Source of the DNA: Acidobacteriota bacterium
GTDB taxonomy: Bacteria; Acidobacteriota; Terriglobia; Terriglobales; Acidobacteriaceae
Assembly (NCBI GenBank): GCA_023441255.1
Contig: JAEZPW010000332.1
Span: forward strand, 1 to 37,539
Direction: 5' to 3'
Length of the DNA stretch: 37,539 nt
Position 1 is the first letter of the stretch. Every line of letters begins with the position of its first letter. The position numbers were made by a program, and so were the translations under genes. The notes beneath the pieces were generated by a model. The model saw only the letters and a program-made list of their open reading frames with translations. It made no database searches and was not told where the DNA came from. This document shows positions 32,180 through 37,539 of the stretch, one piece after another.

Positions 32180-33421
32180 ATGAGCGAGCTTATCGATAAC
32201 CGGGCCAAGCGCATCGCCACACTCAAGGAAATCATTCAACACCTTCATCAAGGCGAAGCTCCCGACGCGGTAAGAGGCCGGCTCCGCGAGATTGTCCGGC
32301 AAACCGACGCCGGAGAGATCATGGCCATGGAACAGGAACTCATCGCCGGAGGAATGCCCGTCGAGGAAGTCCGGTCCATGTGCGACCTGCATTCGCAGGT
32401 CACGCGCGACGTCCTGGTGCAATTGCCGGCAAACCCGATCGCCCCCGGACACCCTGTCGACACATTCCGTCGCGAGAACACGGCGATCCGCGAAGTCATT
32501 CAAAAATTGCGCGCAGCCATCACGGAGGTGCGGGGTCTCGACGATCCCGCAGACGCTGCGCCCCTGCTGTTGCAGCTACGCCAGGGTGCAAATGAGTTGA
32601 TGGACGTCGACAAGCATTACCAGCGCAAGGAACATGCGCTGTTCTCATACCTCGAAAAGCACGGCATTACGGGTCCTTCCAAAGTCATGTGGGCGAAGGA
32701 CGACGAAGCCCGCGCCGCGCTCAAGCAATTCAATCAGGCTGCTCGCGACTGTCCTCCGACGGCGGCAGCCTGCAAGCAGTTGTGCAGCACCTTTGCTGAC
32801 CCAGCCATTCACGCCGTCAGCGAGATGATCTTCAAGGAAGAGAACATTCTGCTCCCGATGTCGCTTCAGACGCTGACCGCGAACGAGTGGGCCGAAATCT
32901 GGGCGGTATCTCCCAAGTACGGGTGGTGCCTCGTTGAACCCCAGCAGGGTTATCAACCGCCCGCCAGTTCCGAGGCCACAACTCCCGCCGTTCCCACCGA
33001 CGGAACCATCATGATGCCGACGGGCCACGTGACCGTCGAGCAGCTCACATCGGTGCTGTCAACTTTGCCGCTCGACGTTACCTTCGTTGACGCGGATGAC
33101 CGAGTTGCGTTCTTCACCGAAGGTCCCGACCGGATCTTCGCGCGTAGCAAGGCAATCATCGGCCGCAAGGTGCAACACTGCCATCCGCCTTCCAGCGTGG
33201 ATGTAGTCGACCGTATCCTGGGTGATTTTCGCAGCGGTAGTCAGGATGTGGCTGAGTTCTGGATCGATTTCCACGGAAAGTTTGTCCACATTCGTTACTT
33301 CGCAGTCCGCAATAAGGCAGGGGAATACCTGGGCACGGTTGAGTTGACCCAGGATATCCGGCCACTGAGAGAGTTGCAGGGTGAGAGGCGACTGTTGCAG
33401 TACGCCGAACCGGTATCTTGA
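32180..33421 (+). CDS. DUF438 / hemerythrin-like / PAS domain protein
   Basis: A 413-residue soluble protein. The N-terminal roughly 80 residues (LKEIIQHLHQGEAPDAVRGRL and onward to IMAMEQELIAGGMPVEEV) match the DUF438 helical module. A hemerythrin-like HHE bundle follows, with candidate diiron ligands in HPVDTFRREN, KHYQRKEHALFSYLEKHG and FKEENILLPMS. The C-terminal third is a PAS domain (LDVTFVDADDRVAFFTEGPDRIFAR, ending EYLGTVELTQDIRPLREL). Hemerythrin domains bind O2 or NO and PAS domains relay small-molecule or redox state. An NO/O2-responsive or repair role beside a nitrate-type enzyme is therefore reasonable. It follows the operon after 65 bp, with TCAGGAGCAAGC ahead of the ATG. Confidence 0.88.
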   Translation: MSELIDNRAKRIATLKEIIQHLHQGEAPDAVRGRLREIVRQTDAGEIMAMEQELIAGGMPVEEVRSMCDLHSQVTRDVLVQLPANPIAPGHPVDTFRRENTAIREVIQKLRAAITEVRGLDDPADAAPLLLQLRQGANELMDVDKHYQRKEHALFSYLEKHGITGPSKVMWAKDDEARAALKQFNQAARDCPPTAAACKQLCSTFADPAIHAVSEMIFKEENILLPMSLQTLTANEWAEIWAVSPKYGWCLVEPQQGYQPPASSEATTPAVPTDGTIMMPTGHVTVEQLTSVLSTLPLDVTFVDADDRVAFFTEGPDRIFARSKAIIGRKVQHCHPPSSVDVVDRILGDFRSGSQDVAEFWIDFHGKFVHIRYFAVRNKAGEYLGTVELTQDIRPLRELQGERRLLQYAEPVS

Positions 33422-33448
33422 CCGGAGAGAAGTAGGCCGCAGAGAGAA

Positions 33449-33679
33449 GTGAAGAAGGCCAAGCCAAAACTCGTATTCCATCCCAAGCATCCCGAGCGCG
33501 TTTGCTGGGGTTGTGATCTGTATTGCCCAGCCAATGACATGCGTTGCGGAAACGGAACCATCAGAACGCAGCATCCTTCGGAACTGTTCGGCCCGGATTG
33601 GCTGGAGTCGAACGGGTCGAATACACCGCCGGATATGACCAACGTGCCCAAGGGCGAAGATCAGTCGCGCAGTGTGTAA
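33449..33679 (+). CDS. DUF3079-family Cys-rich small protein
   Basis: A 76-residue protein from a GTG at 33449. The body reads LVFHPKHPERVCWGCDLYCP then ANDMRCGNGTIRTQHPSELFG, the recognisable DUF3079 pattern with four conserved cysteines (CWGC, YCP, RCGNG) that can bind a metal. The last 25 residues are polar. The function of DUF3079 is unknown. It is 27 bp downstream of the DUF438 gene on the same strand, so it may share the operon, and it lies just before the toxin-antitoxin promoter. Confidence 0.8.
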   Translation: MKKAKPKLVFHPKHPERVCWGCDLYCPANDMRCGNGTIRTQHPSELFGPDWLESNGSNTPPDMTNVPKGEDQSRSV

Positions 33680-33699
33680 CTGTGGCGTCTTTGCGGCTC

Positions 33700-33743
33700 T
33701 TGCAACTCCTTAACAGGATGGTATAATCTCCTGATTAGGAGAT
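33700..33743 (+). promoter_or_regulatory. Promoter and operator of the RES-Xre toxin-antitoxin pair
   Basis: TTGCAA (33700-33705) and a perfect TATAAT (33722-33727) are 16 bp apart. Overlapping the -10 is the inverted repeat ATCTCCT (33726-33732) and AGGAGAT (33737-33743) with a 4-bp spacer, ending a few bases before the antitoxin ATG at 33750. Its right arm also supplies the Shine-Dalgarno AGGAGA. This is a classic autorepression layout. Confidence 0.7.
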
Positions 33744-33749
33744 AGCCCG

Positions 33750-34184
33750 ATGGCTTCCCTCGTATATCCGGCGACTCGGTACACTGCATCGCCAATTGTG
33801 GACTTCACTTCAAAGGCCGAGCGGGAGCGCCTCAGCGCTTCTGCAACCGAAGCGTTCTTCAACATAATGGACCGCTGGCATGTACGCGACGAGGATGCCA
33901 AGCAGTTGCTCGGGGGCATCACCAACGGCCCGTATTATGAGTTGAAGAAGGACCGGAAGCGTGTACTGGATGCCGATAAACTGATGCGGATTTCATACCT
34001 CATCGGGATCTTCAAAGCACTCAACATCCTGCACTCAAAGAAGCTGGCCGACGAATGGGTGAGCTTGCCCAACAAGAACCGCATTTTCGGCGGAGTGACA
34101 CCGCTCGCGTACATGATTAAGGGAGGAACTCCTGCCATGCAGACTGTCCGACGCCTGCTGGATGCTCGTCGGGGCGGGCTGTGA
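33750..34184 (+). CDS. Xre/MbcA/ParS-type antitoxin (DUF2384)
   Basis: A 144-residue antitoxin of the Xre-DUF2384 class, partner of RES toxins. The first half is an Xre-like helical region (SATEAFFNIMDRWHVRDEDAKQLLGGI with YYELKKDRKRVLD). The C-terminal half is the toxin-binding DUF2384 domain: LMRISYLIGIFKALNILHS, EWVSLPNKNRIFGGVTPL and GGTPAMQTVRRLL. Antitoxins of this class bind their own promoter, and here an inverted repeat overlaps the -10. The gene overlaps the toxin by four bases (GTGA), ensuring coupled translation. Confidence in the pair is high. Confidence 0.88.
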   Translation: MASLVYPATRYTASPIVDFTSKAERERLSASATEAFFNIMDRWHVRDEDAKQLLGGITNGPYYELKKDRKRVLDADKLMRISYLIGIFKALNILHSKKLADEWVSLPNKNRIFGGVTPLAYMIKGGTPAMQTVRRLLDARRGGL

Positions 34185-34870
34185 CCTCGCTCCCACCGAA
34201 GTCCTTCATTCGTCGGTCTGACACCCACCGACTCATCCCCTCTCAGTACAGCGATCCTGGCGACAGTGTCCTCGCACGTATCGCCGGCGGTTCAGAACAC
34301 CTGGCAGACATCTTCGATCTGGACAATGCGACCAACGATCGCCTGCTTGCTGAAAATGAGCTCCTTCCCGGAATCGGCATAGATGAATTGGTATTCCGGA
34401 TTCCTTATGCGTCGATCATCAACGCCGCTTTCACACACGCGCACCCGCTCGGCAACCGATTCAATGCCCCTGACCGAGGAGCGTGGTACGCCGCATTCGA
34501 GGTTGAAACAGCACAGGCGGAGGTCAGCTTCCACAAGACCGTAGACCTTGCCGAAATTGACCGCTTTGAGGACGATGTCACATACGACGACTACTTGGCC
34601 GATTTCAAAGCGGAGTTTGACGACGTTCGCGATCTGAAGACTTTCGCCGACTATCTGAACCCGGATAGCTATGTCGCATCGCAGGGCCTCGCGGAACGCT
34701 TGTTGGCATCCGGCTCGCTCGGGATTGTCTATCCAAGTGTGCGCAGGCCGCCGAAAACCTGCATTGTGTGTTTCCGCCCCGCTCTAGTCACGAACGTACG
34801 AAAGGGCAAGACATATCGCTTCGTTTGGAATGGCAAGCCAACTCCCCACATCAGCTTGGCCGGCAACTGA
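34181..34870 (+). CDS. RES-domain toxin (NAD+ phosphorylase/hydrolase)
   Basis: A 229-residue RES-domain protein starting at a GTG overlapping the antitoxin. RES toxins degrade NAD+ and arrest growth. The fold markers are visible: VFRIPYASIINAAFTHAHPL, the GNRFNAPDRGAWYAAFE strand-loop with the conserved arginine, ETAQAEVSFHKTVDL with the catalytic glutamate, and GSLGIVYPSVRRP with the conserved serine. The C-terminal FRPALVTNVRKGKTYRFVW is normal. About 70 bp separate it from yqeY. The antitoxin normally occupies the active site; no sign of inactivation is seen in either gene. Confidence 0.88.
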   Translation: MTSLPPKSFIRRSDTHRLIPSQYSDPGDSVLARIAGGSEHLADIFDLDNATNDRLLAENELLPGIGIDELVFRIPYASIINAAFTHAHPLGNRFNAPDRGAWYAAFEVETAQAEVSFHKTVDLAEIDRFEDDVTYDDYLADFKAEFDDVRDLKTFADYLNPDSYVASQGLAERLLASGSLGIVYPSVRRPPKTCIVCFRPALVTNVRKGKTYRFVWNGKPTPHISLAGN

Positions 34871-34943
34871 TGCTGCTGCACCCGAAAGCGAACGCGCTTC
34901 TTGTCTGCTCGTCGTCCTGACGCCTTGTTGTATCATTCCGGCC

Positions 34944-35411
34944 ATGACCATCACCGAGCAGGTGCAGAAAGATATGACCGACGCCATGCGCGCTCGTGAC
35001 GAGCAGAAGCTCTCGACGCTGCGCATGATGAAGTCCGCGCTCAAGAACAAGGAGATCGAGAAGCGCAAGCCGCTCGACGACAGCGAGGCCCTTGCCGTCC
35101 TGGCCACCATGATCAAGCAGCGCAAGGACTCGATGGAGCAGTTCACCCGCGGCGGACGCCCCGAACTGGCCGAAAAGGAAGGGCGCGAGATCGCCCTTAT
35201 CGAGACCTACATGCCCAAGTCCGCCGGCGAAGATGAAGTCCGCACCGTGGTCGCCGAGGTCATCGCGCAGATCAGTGCCGAAAAAGGCAAACCCACTCCG
35301 AAGGACATGGGAACCGTGATGAAAGCCGCCATGGCCCGCTTCGGCGAAACGGGCGTCCGTGTCGACGGCAAACTCGTCAGCGAAACCGTCAAGCAGGAAC
35401 TGAATAAGTAA
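34944..35411 (+). CDS. yqeY: GatB/YqeY domain-containing protein
   Basis: A 155-residue protein of the YqeY family, a free-standing relative of the GatB C-terminal tRNA-binding tail. Family stretches are VQKDMTDAMRARDEQKLSTLRMM at the N-terminus and then LATMIKQRKDSMEQFTRGGR. EIALIETYMPK and KDMGTVMKAAMARFGETG follow, ending LVSETVKQELNK. The role is uncertain; in some bacteria YqeY affects tRNA aminoacylation or amidation fidelity. The ATG at 34944 is chosen because the homology starts there; the frame extends upstream into the RES gene's 3' end without protein character. A short repeat cluster begins just after the stop. Confidence 0.93.
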   Translation: MTITEQVQKDMTDAMRARDEQKLSTLRMMKSALKNKEIEKRKPLDDSEALAVLATMIKQRKDSMEQFTRGGRPELAEKEGREIALIETYMPKSAGEDEVRTVVAEVIAQISAEKGKPTPKDMGTVMKAAMARFGETGVRVDGKLVSETVKQELNK

Positions 35412-35580
35412 ATCGTGCCATCGGATGATCGGGCCATCGCGCCATCGACCGCAGCGGGCAGCGAATCGTTTCCCCGCGTAGCTTTTTACGCATTGTCATT
35501 CCGAGCGAAGCGAGGAACCGCTACATCCAAAACGAAGTTGCGCATAACAGCGTTTCCAGCTTCGCGGACCACACCCTCCG
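35412..35580. repeat. Repeat-rich 3' region after yqeY
   Basis: ATCGGGCCATC at 35428-35438 is the exact complement of the 11-mer found after lepA, with degenerate copies (GCCATCG) around it. Further on, 35494-35517 matches a widespread intergenic sequence (TGTCATTCCGAG followed by CGAAGCGAGGAA) common in several bacterial phyla. No gene is present. Confidence 0.55.
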
Positions 35581-36318
35581 CTACCAGATTCCGGGAACCA
35601 GCCGATACTTCGTCCTCGTCGCGTACTCCTCATACCCCTGCAGTTCCGAGCGCAGGGTGCGGTCTTCCATGATGGTGCGCCATAAGTAGAGCAGGGCGAT
35701 CGCGCCTCCCACCGCCATGGCCCACCCCGACCCCAGCACAAGAGCAGTCGCCATATACATGAGGATCAGGCCGAAATACATCGGGTGGCGAACGATCCTG
35801 TACGGCCCCGAACTGACCACGCTGTGCCCGCGGTCTTTCTGAATGCGCACGGTGGACTCGGCGTGCGGATTGATGGCCAGAGCCCACATGATGACGACGG
35901 TCGCAACCATGAACAGCGCAACCCCGACGCAGGTCCACCCGAACGGCAGCCGCGCCCAGTGAAAGCGCCGTGCGTCAAGGCCGCCGACCGCCAGCTGCAC
36001 ATACATCAGCGGCAGGTAAATCGCGAGGAACACCTTGTCGAACGGCTTCGTGTCGGAACGACGCCACTTGGCGCGTTCTCGCAGCAGCGACGGGTTGCAG
36101 CGCCGTATCGTCATCCCGCCGCCGATCATGCCGATCATCCAAAGGGCGACATAGATCCACCCCTGCACCCAGCGGACCGTCCCGGCACTGCCGAACAGTG
36201 CGCCGAGCAGCAAAGCCGCAAACACGAATCCTTGCACGCTCTGCCGCAGTCCGCGCGGCTTCTTTTCCGCCGTGGTCTCTTGCTGCGCCTGCACCGAAGT
36301 TTCTTGCTGGGTCTCCAT
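35581..36318 (-). CDS. Isoprenylcysteine carboxyl methyltransferase-family membrane protein
   Basis: A 245-residue membrane protein from an ATG at 36318. After a polar Gln/Thr-rich N-terminus there are about six hydrophobic helices, including GFVFAALLLGALFGSAG, VQGWIYVALWMIGMIGG, FDKVFLAIYLPLMYVQLAV and LFMVATVVIMWALAI. The C-terminal GHSVVSSGPYRIVRHPMYFGLIL is the family's SAM-binding signature, followed by MATALVLGSGWAMAVGG and EDRTLRSELQGYEEYATRTKYRLVPGIW. Bacterial members methylate lipids or unknown small molecules; the name comes from eukaryotic ICMT and does not mean prenylcysteine is the substrate here. A longer in-frame start at 36546 is rejected because that extension overlaps and mirrors the HNH gene. 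Confidence 0.88.
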   Translation of the reverse strand: METQQETSVQAQQETTAEKKPRGLRQSVQGFVFAALLLGALFGSAGTVRWVQGWIYVALWMIGMIGGGMTIRRCNPSLLRERAKWRRSDTKPFDKVFLAIYLPLMYVQLAVGGLDARRFHWARLPFGWTCVGVALFMVATVVIMWALAINPHAESTVRIQKDRGHSVVSSGPYRIVRHPMYFGLILMYMATALVLGSGWAMAVGGAIALLYLWRTIMEDRTLRSELQGYEEYATRTKYRLVPGIW

Positions 36319-36386
36319 CGCGGAACTCCTGCCATGCTTCGTCGTGGAACTTACGCCAACTTGTTCGTGGGACTGACGCCAACATT

Positions 36387-36998
36387 CTACCTGCAGCGCC
36401 GCTCCGTTTTGTCCTTCTGCCGGGCTGCCGCCGTGGTCTGCCATTGCATGTTCGAGGGCGCGTCGGGGCCGCCGCAGGCCAGCGCCGTCACATGGTCCAC
36501 CACATATCCCGGACAGGCCCCGCTCCTCCGTCCCGTAGACGGACACGGGTGCGCGCGCATGAAATCGCGCCTCGCCGCCGCACTGCGCTTGATCCGCCCA
36601 TCACGGTCGCGTACGCAACCGACGCATGTGGACGCACGGGGCGTCCGAACGTAGCTGTAGGAGCGCGCAGTTCGGCGAGTGTACGACTGCCTCGGCGCAG
36701 ATGTATAGGAGCGCCGCGGGCCATACGACAGGCGCGGAGAATGGGTCCGTGTTGTGTAGCGCCCGGTCTGCGACCGTCTTGGCGAAGAGGTATACGCGCG
36801 GCGTGTTGAGTATGTGTAGCGCCGGGTCTCCGACCCGGCGTACCGCCTGTTCGAAGAATACGAGTTCGCACGATACGAGCGCCTGCCGCTCGCCGAATAT
36901 GACCGTGAGCTATGCGAAGACGTTCTGCCACGCCCATGCGCACCACTGACCGCGCACACCAGCATCACCACCGCAGCGACCACCACGCGCAGCTTCAT
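36387..36998 (-). CDS. Secreted Arg/Ser/Tyr-rich HNH-family protein
   Basis: A 203-residue protein. A signal peptide (MKLRVVVAAVVMLVCAVSG, cleavage near AHG) is followed by about 100 residues dominated by Arg, Ser, Tyr and Thr in loose repeats (for example RRSYTSAPRQSYTRR, RRAYTSSPRRS). The C-terminal 75 residues are an HNH-type domain: CVGCVRDRDGRIKRSAAARR, HPCPSTGRRSGACPGYVVDH, then DAPSNMQWQT. The VDH is the metal-site histidine and SNMQWQ the conserved Asn strand. This HNH subfamily, often exported, probably cleaves DNA. The DNA of the repeat region includes dispersed-palindrome sequence. Confidence 0.82.
   Translation of the reverse strand: MKLRVVVAAVVMLVCAVSGAHGRGRTSSHSSRSYSASGRRSYRANSYSSNRRYAGSETRRYTYSTRRAYTSSPRRSQTGRYTTRTHSPRLSYGPRRSYTSAPRQSYTRRTARSYSYVRTPRASTCVGCVRDRDGRIKRSAAARRDFMRAHPCPSTGRRSGACPGYVVDHVTALACGGPDAPSNMQWQTTAAARQKDKTERRCR
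36815..36842. repeat. Dispersed palindrome inside the HNH coding region
   Basis: CGCCGGGTC (36820-36828) and GACCCGGCG (36832-36840) form a perfect 9-bp stem with a 3-nt loop, preceded by TGTAG. A degenerate relative is at 36754-36778. The element encodes part of the Arg/Tyr-rich linker and shares TGTAGCGCCGGGT with the intergenic copy at 1997. Confidence 0.6.
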
Positions 36999-37210
36999 GT
37001 CGAAACCAGCGACTCCAGTTCGAACGGGCCAACCTTAGCGCGAAGAACGGCTGCTGTAAACAGAATCTCTGGTGTGAGAAGCGGAATTCACGACGGTTGC
37101 ATATGGGCGAATGCGCTCGAACTGCCCACAAAGTGGAAGAAACGTTGTATAAGCCACCCCGCCGTTTTGTTCAACAATCGTGGAACTCTATCGAGAATCG
37201 GCGTAAAGTG

Positions 37211-37466
37211 GCGGGTGGCGCACCCTTTCGGTGCTTCACAAGTTGGGTGCCGCACCCTTCCCCTTCAGGGGAGGGTGCGTGTCAAGGCTGCGTTGAACTT
37301 CGTGGTCAAAGACATTCCCACACGTTCCCTCTTTCGGGGCGGGTGGCGCACCCTTTCGGTGCTTCACAAGTTGGGTGCCGCACCCTTCCCCTTCAGGGGA
37401 GGGTGCGTGTCCAGGCTGCGTTGAACTTCGTGGTCAAAGACATTCCCATACGTTCCCTCTTTCGGG
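37211..37466. repeat. 128-bp tandem duplication with strong hairpins
   Basis: Copy 1 is 37211-37338 and copy 2 is 37339-37466; they differ at two positions (A/C near 37284 and C/T near 37321). Each holds a hairpin, CGCACCC(T)TCCCCT against AGGGGAGGGTGCG (37251-37279 and 37379-37407). Copy 2 also contains the C-terminal codons of the RAYT at the window edge, so the duplication carries the 3' end of that gene plus its downstream repeat. Confidence 0.85.
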
Positions 37467-37539
37467 CCGTCCACTGTGACTCGATCTCGACGACGCACTC
37501 CTCGCCCGTCGCCCAATGGCGGAAGCTGCTCGACGGCCA
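37393..37539 (-). CDS. Partial RAYT transposase, C-terminal 48 residues (gene continues beyond the window)
   Basis: Reading the minus strand from the window edge gives 48 codons ending in TGA at 37393-37395. They include SSSFRHWATGEECVVEIESQ and then WTARKRER, directly alignable with WSSFRHYATGVEGVVHIESR and WTASRRER of the RAYT remnant at 11867-12414. The last codons (MSLTTKFNAAWTRTLP) run into the tandem repeat's hairpin, where the stop lies. The rest of the gene, with the HUH and tyrosine motifs, is outside. A second, partial copy of these codons is present in repeat copy 1. Confidence 0.8.
   Translation of the reverse strand, partial: WPSSSFRHWATGEECVVEIESQWTARKRERMGMSLTTKFNAAWTRTLP

Noticed and set aside
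36319..36546. Longer start for the isoprenylcysteine methyltransferase-like gene
   Set aside because: The extension overlaps the HNH gene region, lacks homology and has a weaker start context than the ATG at 36318.
1..37539. CRISPR arrays, rRNA and tRNA genes
   Set aside because: No regularly spaced direct repeats of CRISPR type, no rRNA-like sequence and no tRNA cloverleaf was recognised on reading both strands.

Overview
The window reads as a chromosomal, origin-proximal segment of a GC-rich bacterium, most likely an Acidobacteriota (Terriglobia/Koribacter-like) genome. This placement is inference. It rests on the gene repertoire, the RAYT transposase type, the short dispersed palindromic and 3'-UTR repeats, and the Rieske/molybdopterin cluster; no 16S rRNA or tRNA gene is present to confirm it.

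Layout. (1) 1-4.9 kb: housekeeping genes: lepA (-), a small zincin (+), a site-2 protease with CBS domains (-), rsmD (+) and rsmG (+). (2) 4.9-7.8 kb: the chromosome segregation locus. Two copies of a 27-bp element joining a DnaA-box-like 9-mer to a parS-like 16-mer bracket an unrecognised 154-codon gene, followed by parA-parB. (3) 7.9-20.7 kb: a mixed accessory stretch with a Met/His-rich secreted protein, a zinc-ribbon mini-protein, an isocitrate lyase/PEP mutase-family enzyme, a MATE transporter, a carboxypeptidase-regulatory-like protein whose 3' end runs into a frameshifted RAYT transposase, small secreted proteins, an EfpL(YeiP)-like EF-P paralogue, a DinB-fold protein, an SDR and a membrane-tailed serine hydrolase. 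(4) 20.9-25.7 kb: dnaN and dnaA on the minus strand, diverging from mnmE on the plus strand. The dnaA-dnaN gap holds an AT-rich segment and a cluster of degenerate DnaA boxes, so oriC may lie here; the usual rpmH-rnpA-yidC-jag genes are absent between dnaA and mnmE. (5) 26.2-33.7 kb: a compact, overlapping operon: NarK-type MFS porter, NarI-like membrane subunit with a C-terminal zinc-ribbon-like tail, signal-less molybdopterin oxidoreductase, four-cluster ferredoxin subunit, Rieske protein, small membrane protein, DUF438/hemerythrin/PAS protein and DUF3079 protein. It looks like an unusual cytoplasmic nitrate-reductase-type complex with its porter and a likely diiron sensor. (6) 33.7-37.5 kb: a RES-Xre toxin-antitoxin pair with its own promoter/operator, yqeY, an isoprenylcysteine methyltransferase-like membrane protein, a secreted Arg/Ser/Tyr-rich HNH protein, and at the window edge the C-terminus of a second RAYT with a 128-bp tandem duplication.

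Strongest points for follow-up: the nitrate-reductase-like operon, the paired DnaA-box/parS elements, the candidate oriC, the hexapeptide insertion in the MnmE GTPase domain, an RBS-sequestering hairpin ahead of a small secreted protein, and the RAYT-linked tandem repeat. No rRNA, tRNA or CRISPR array was seen.
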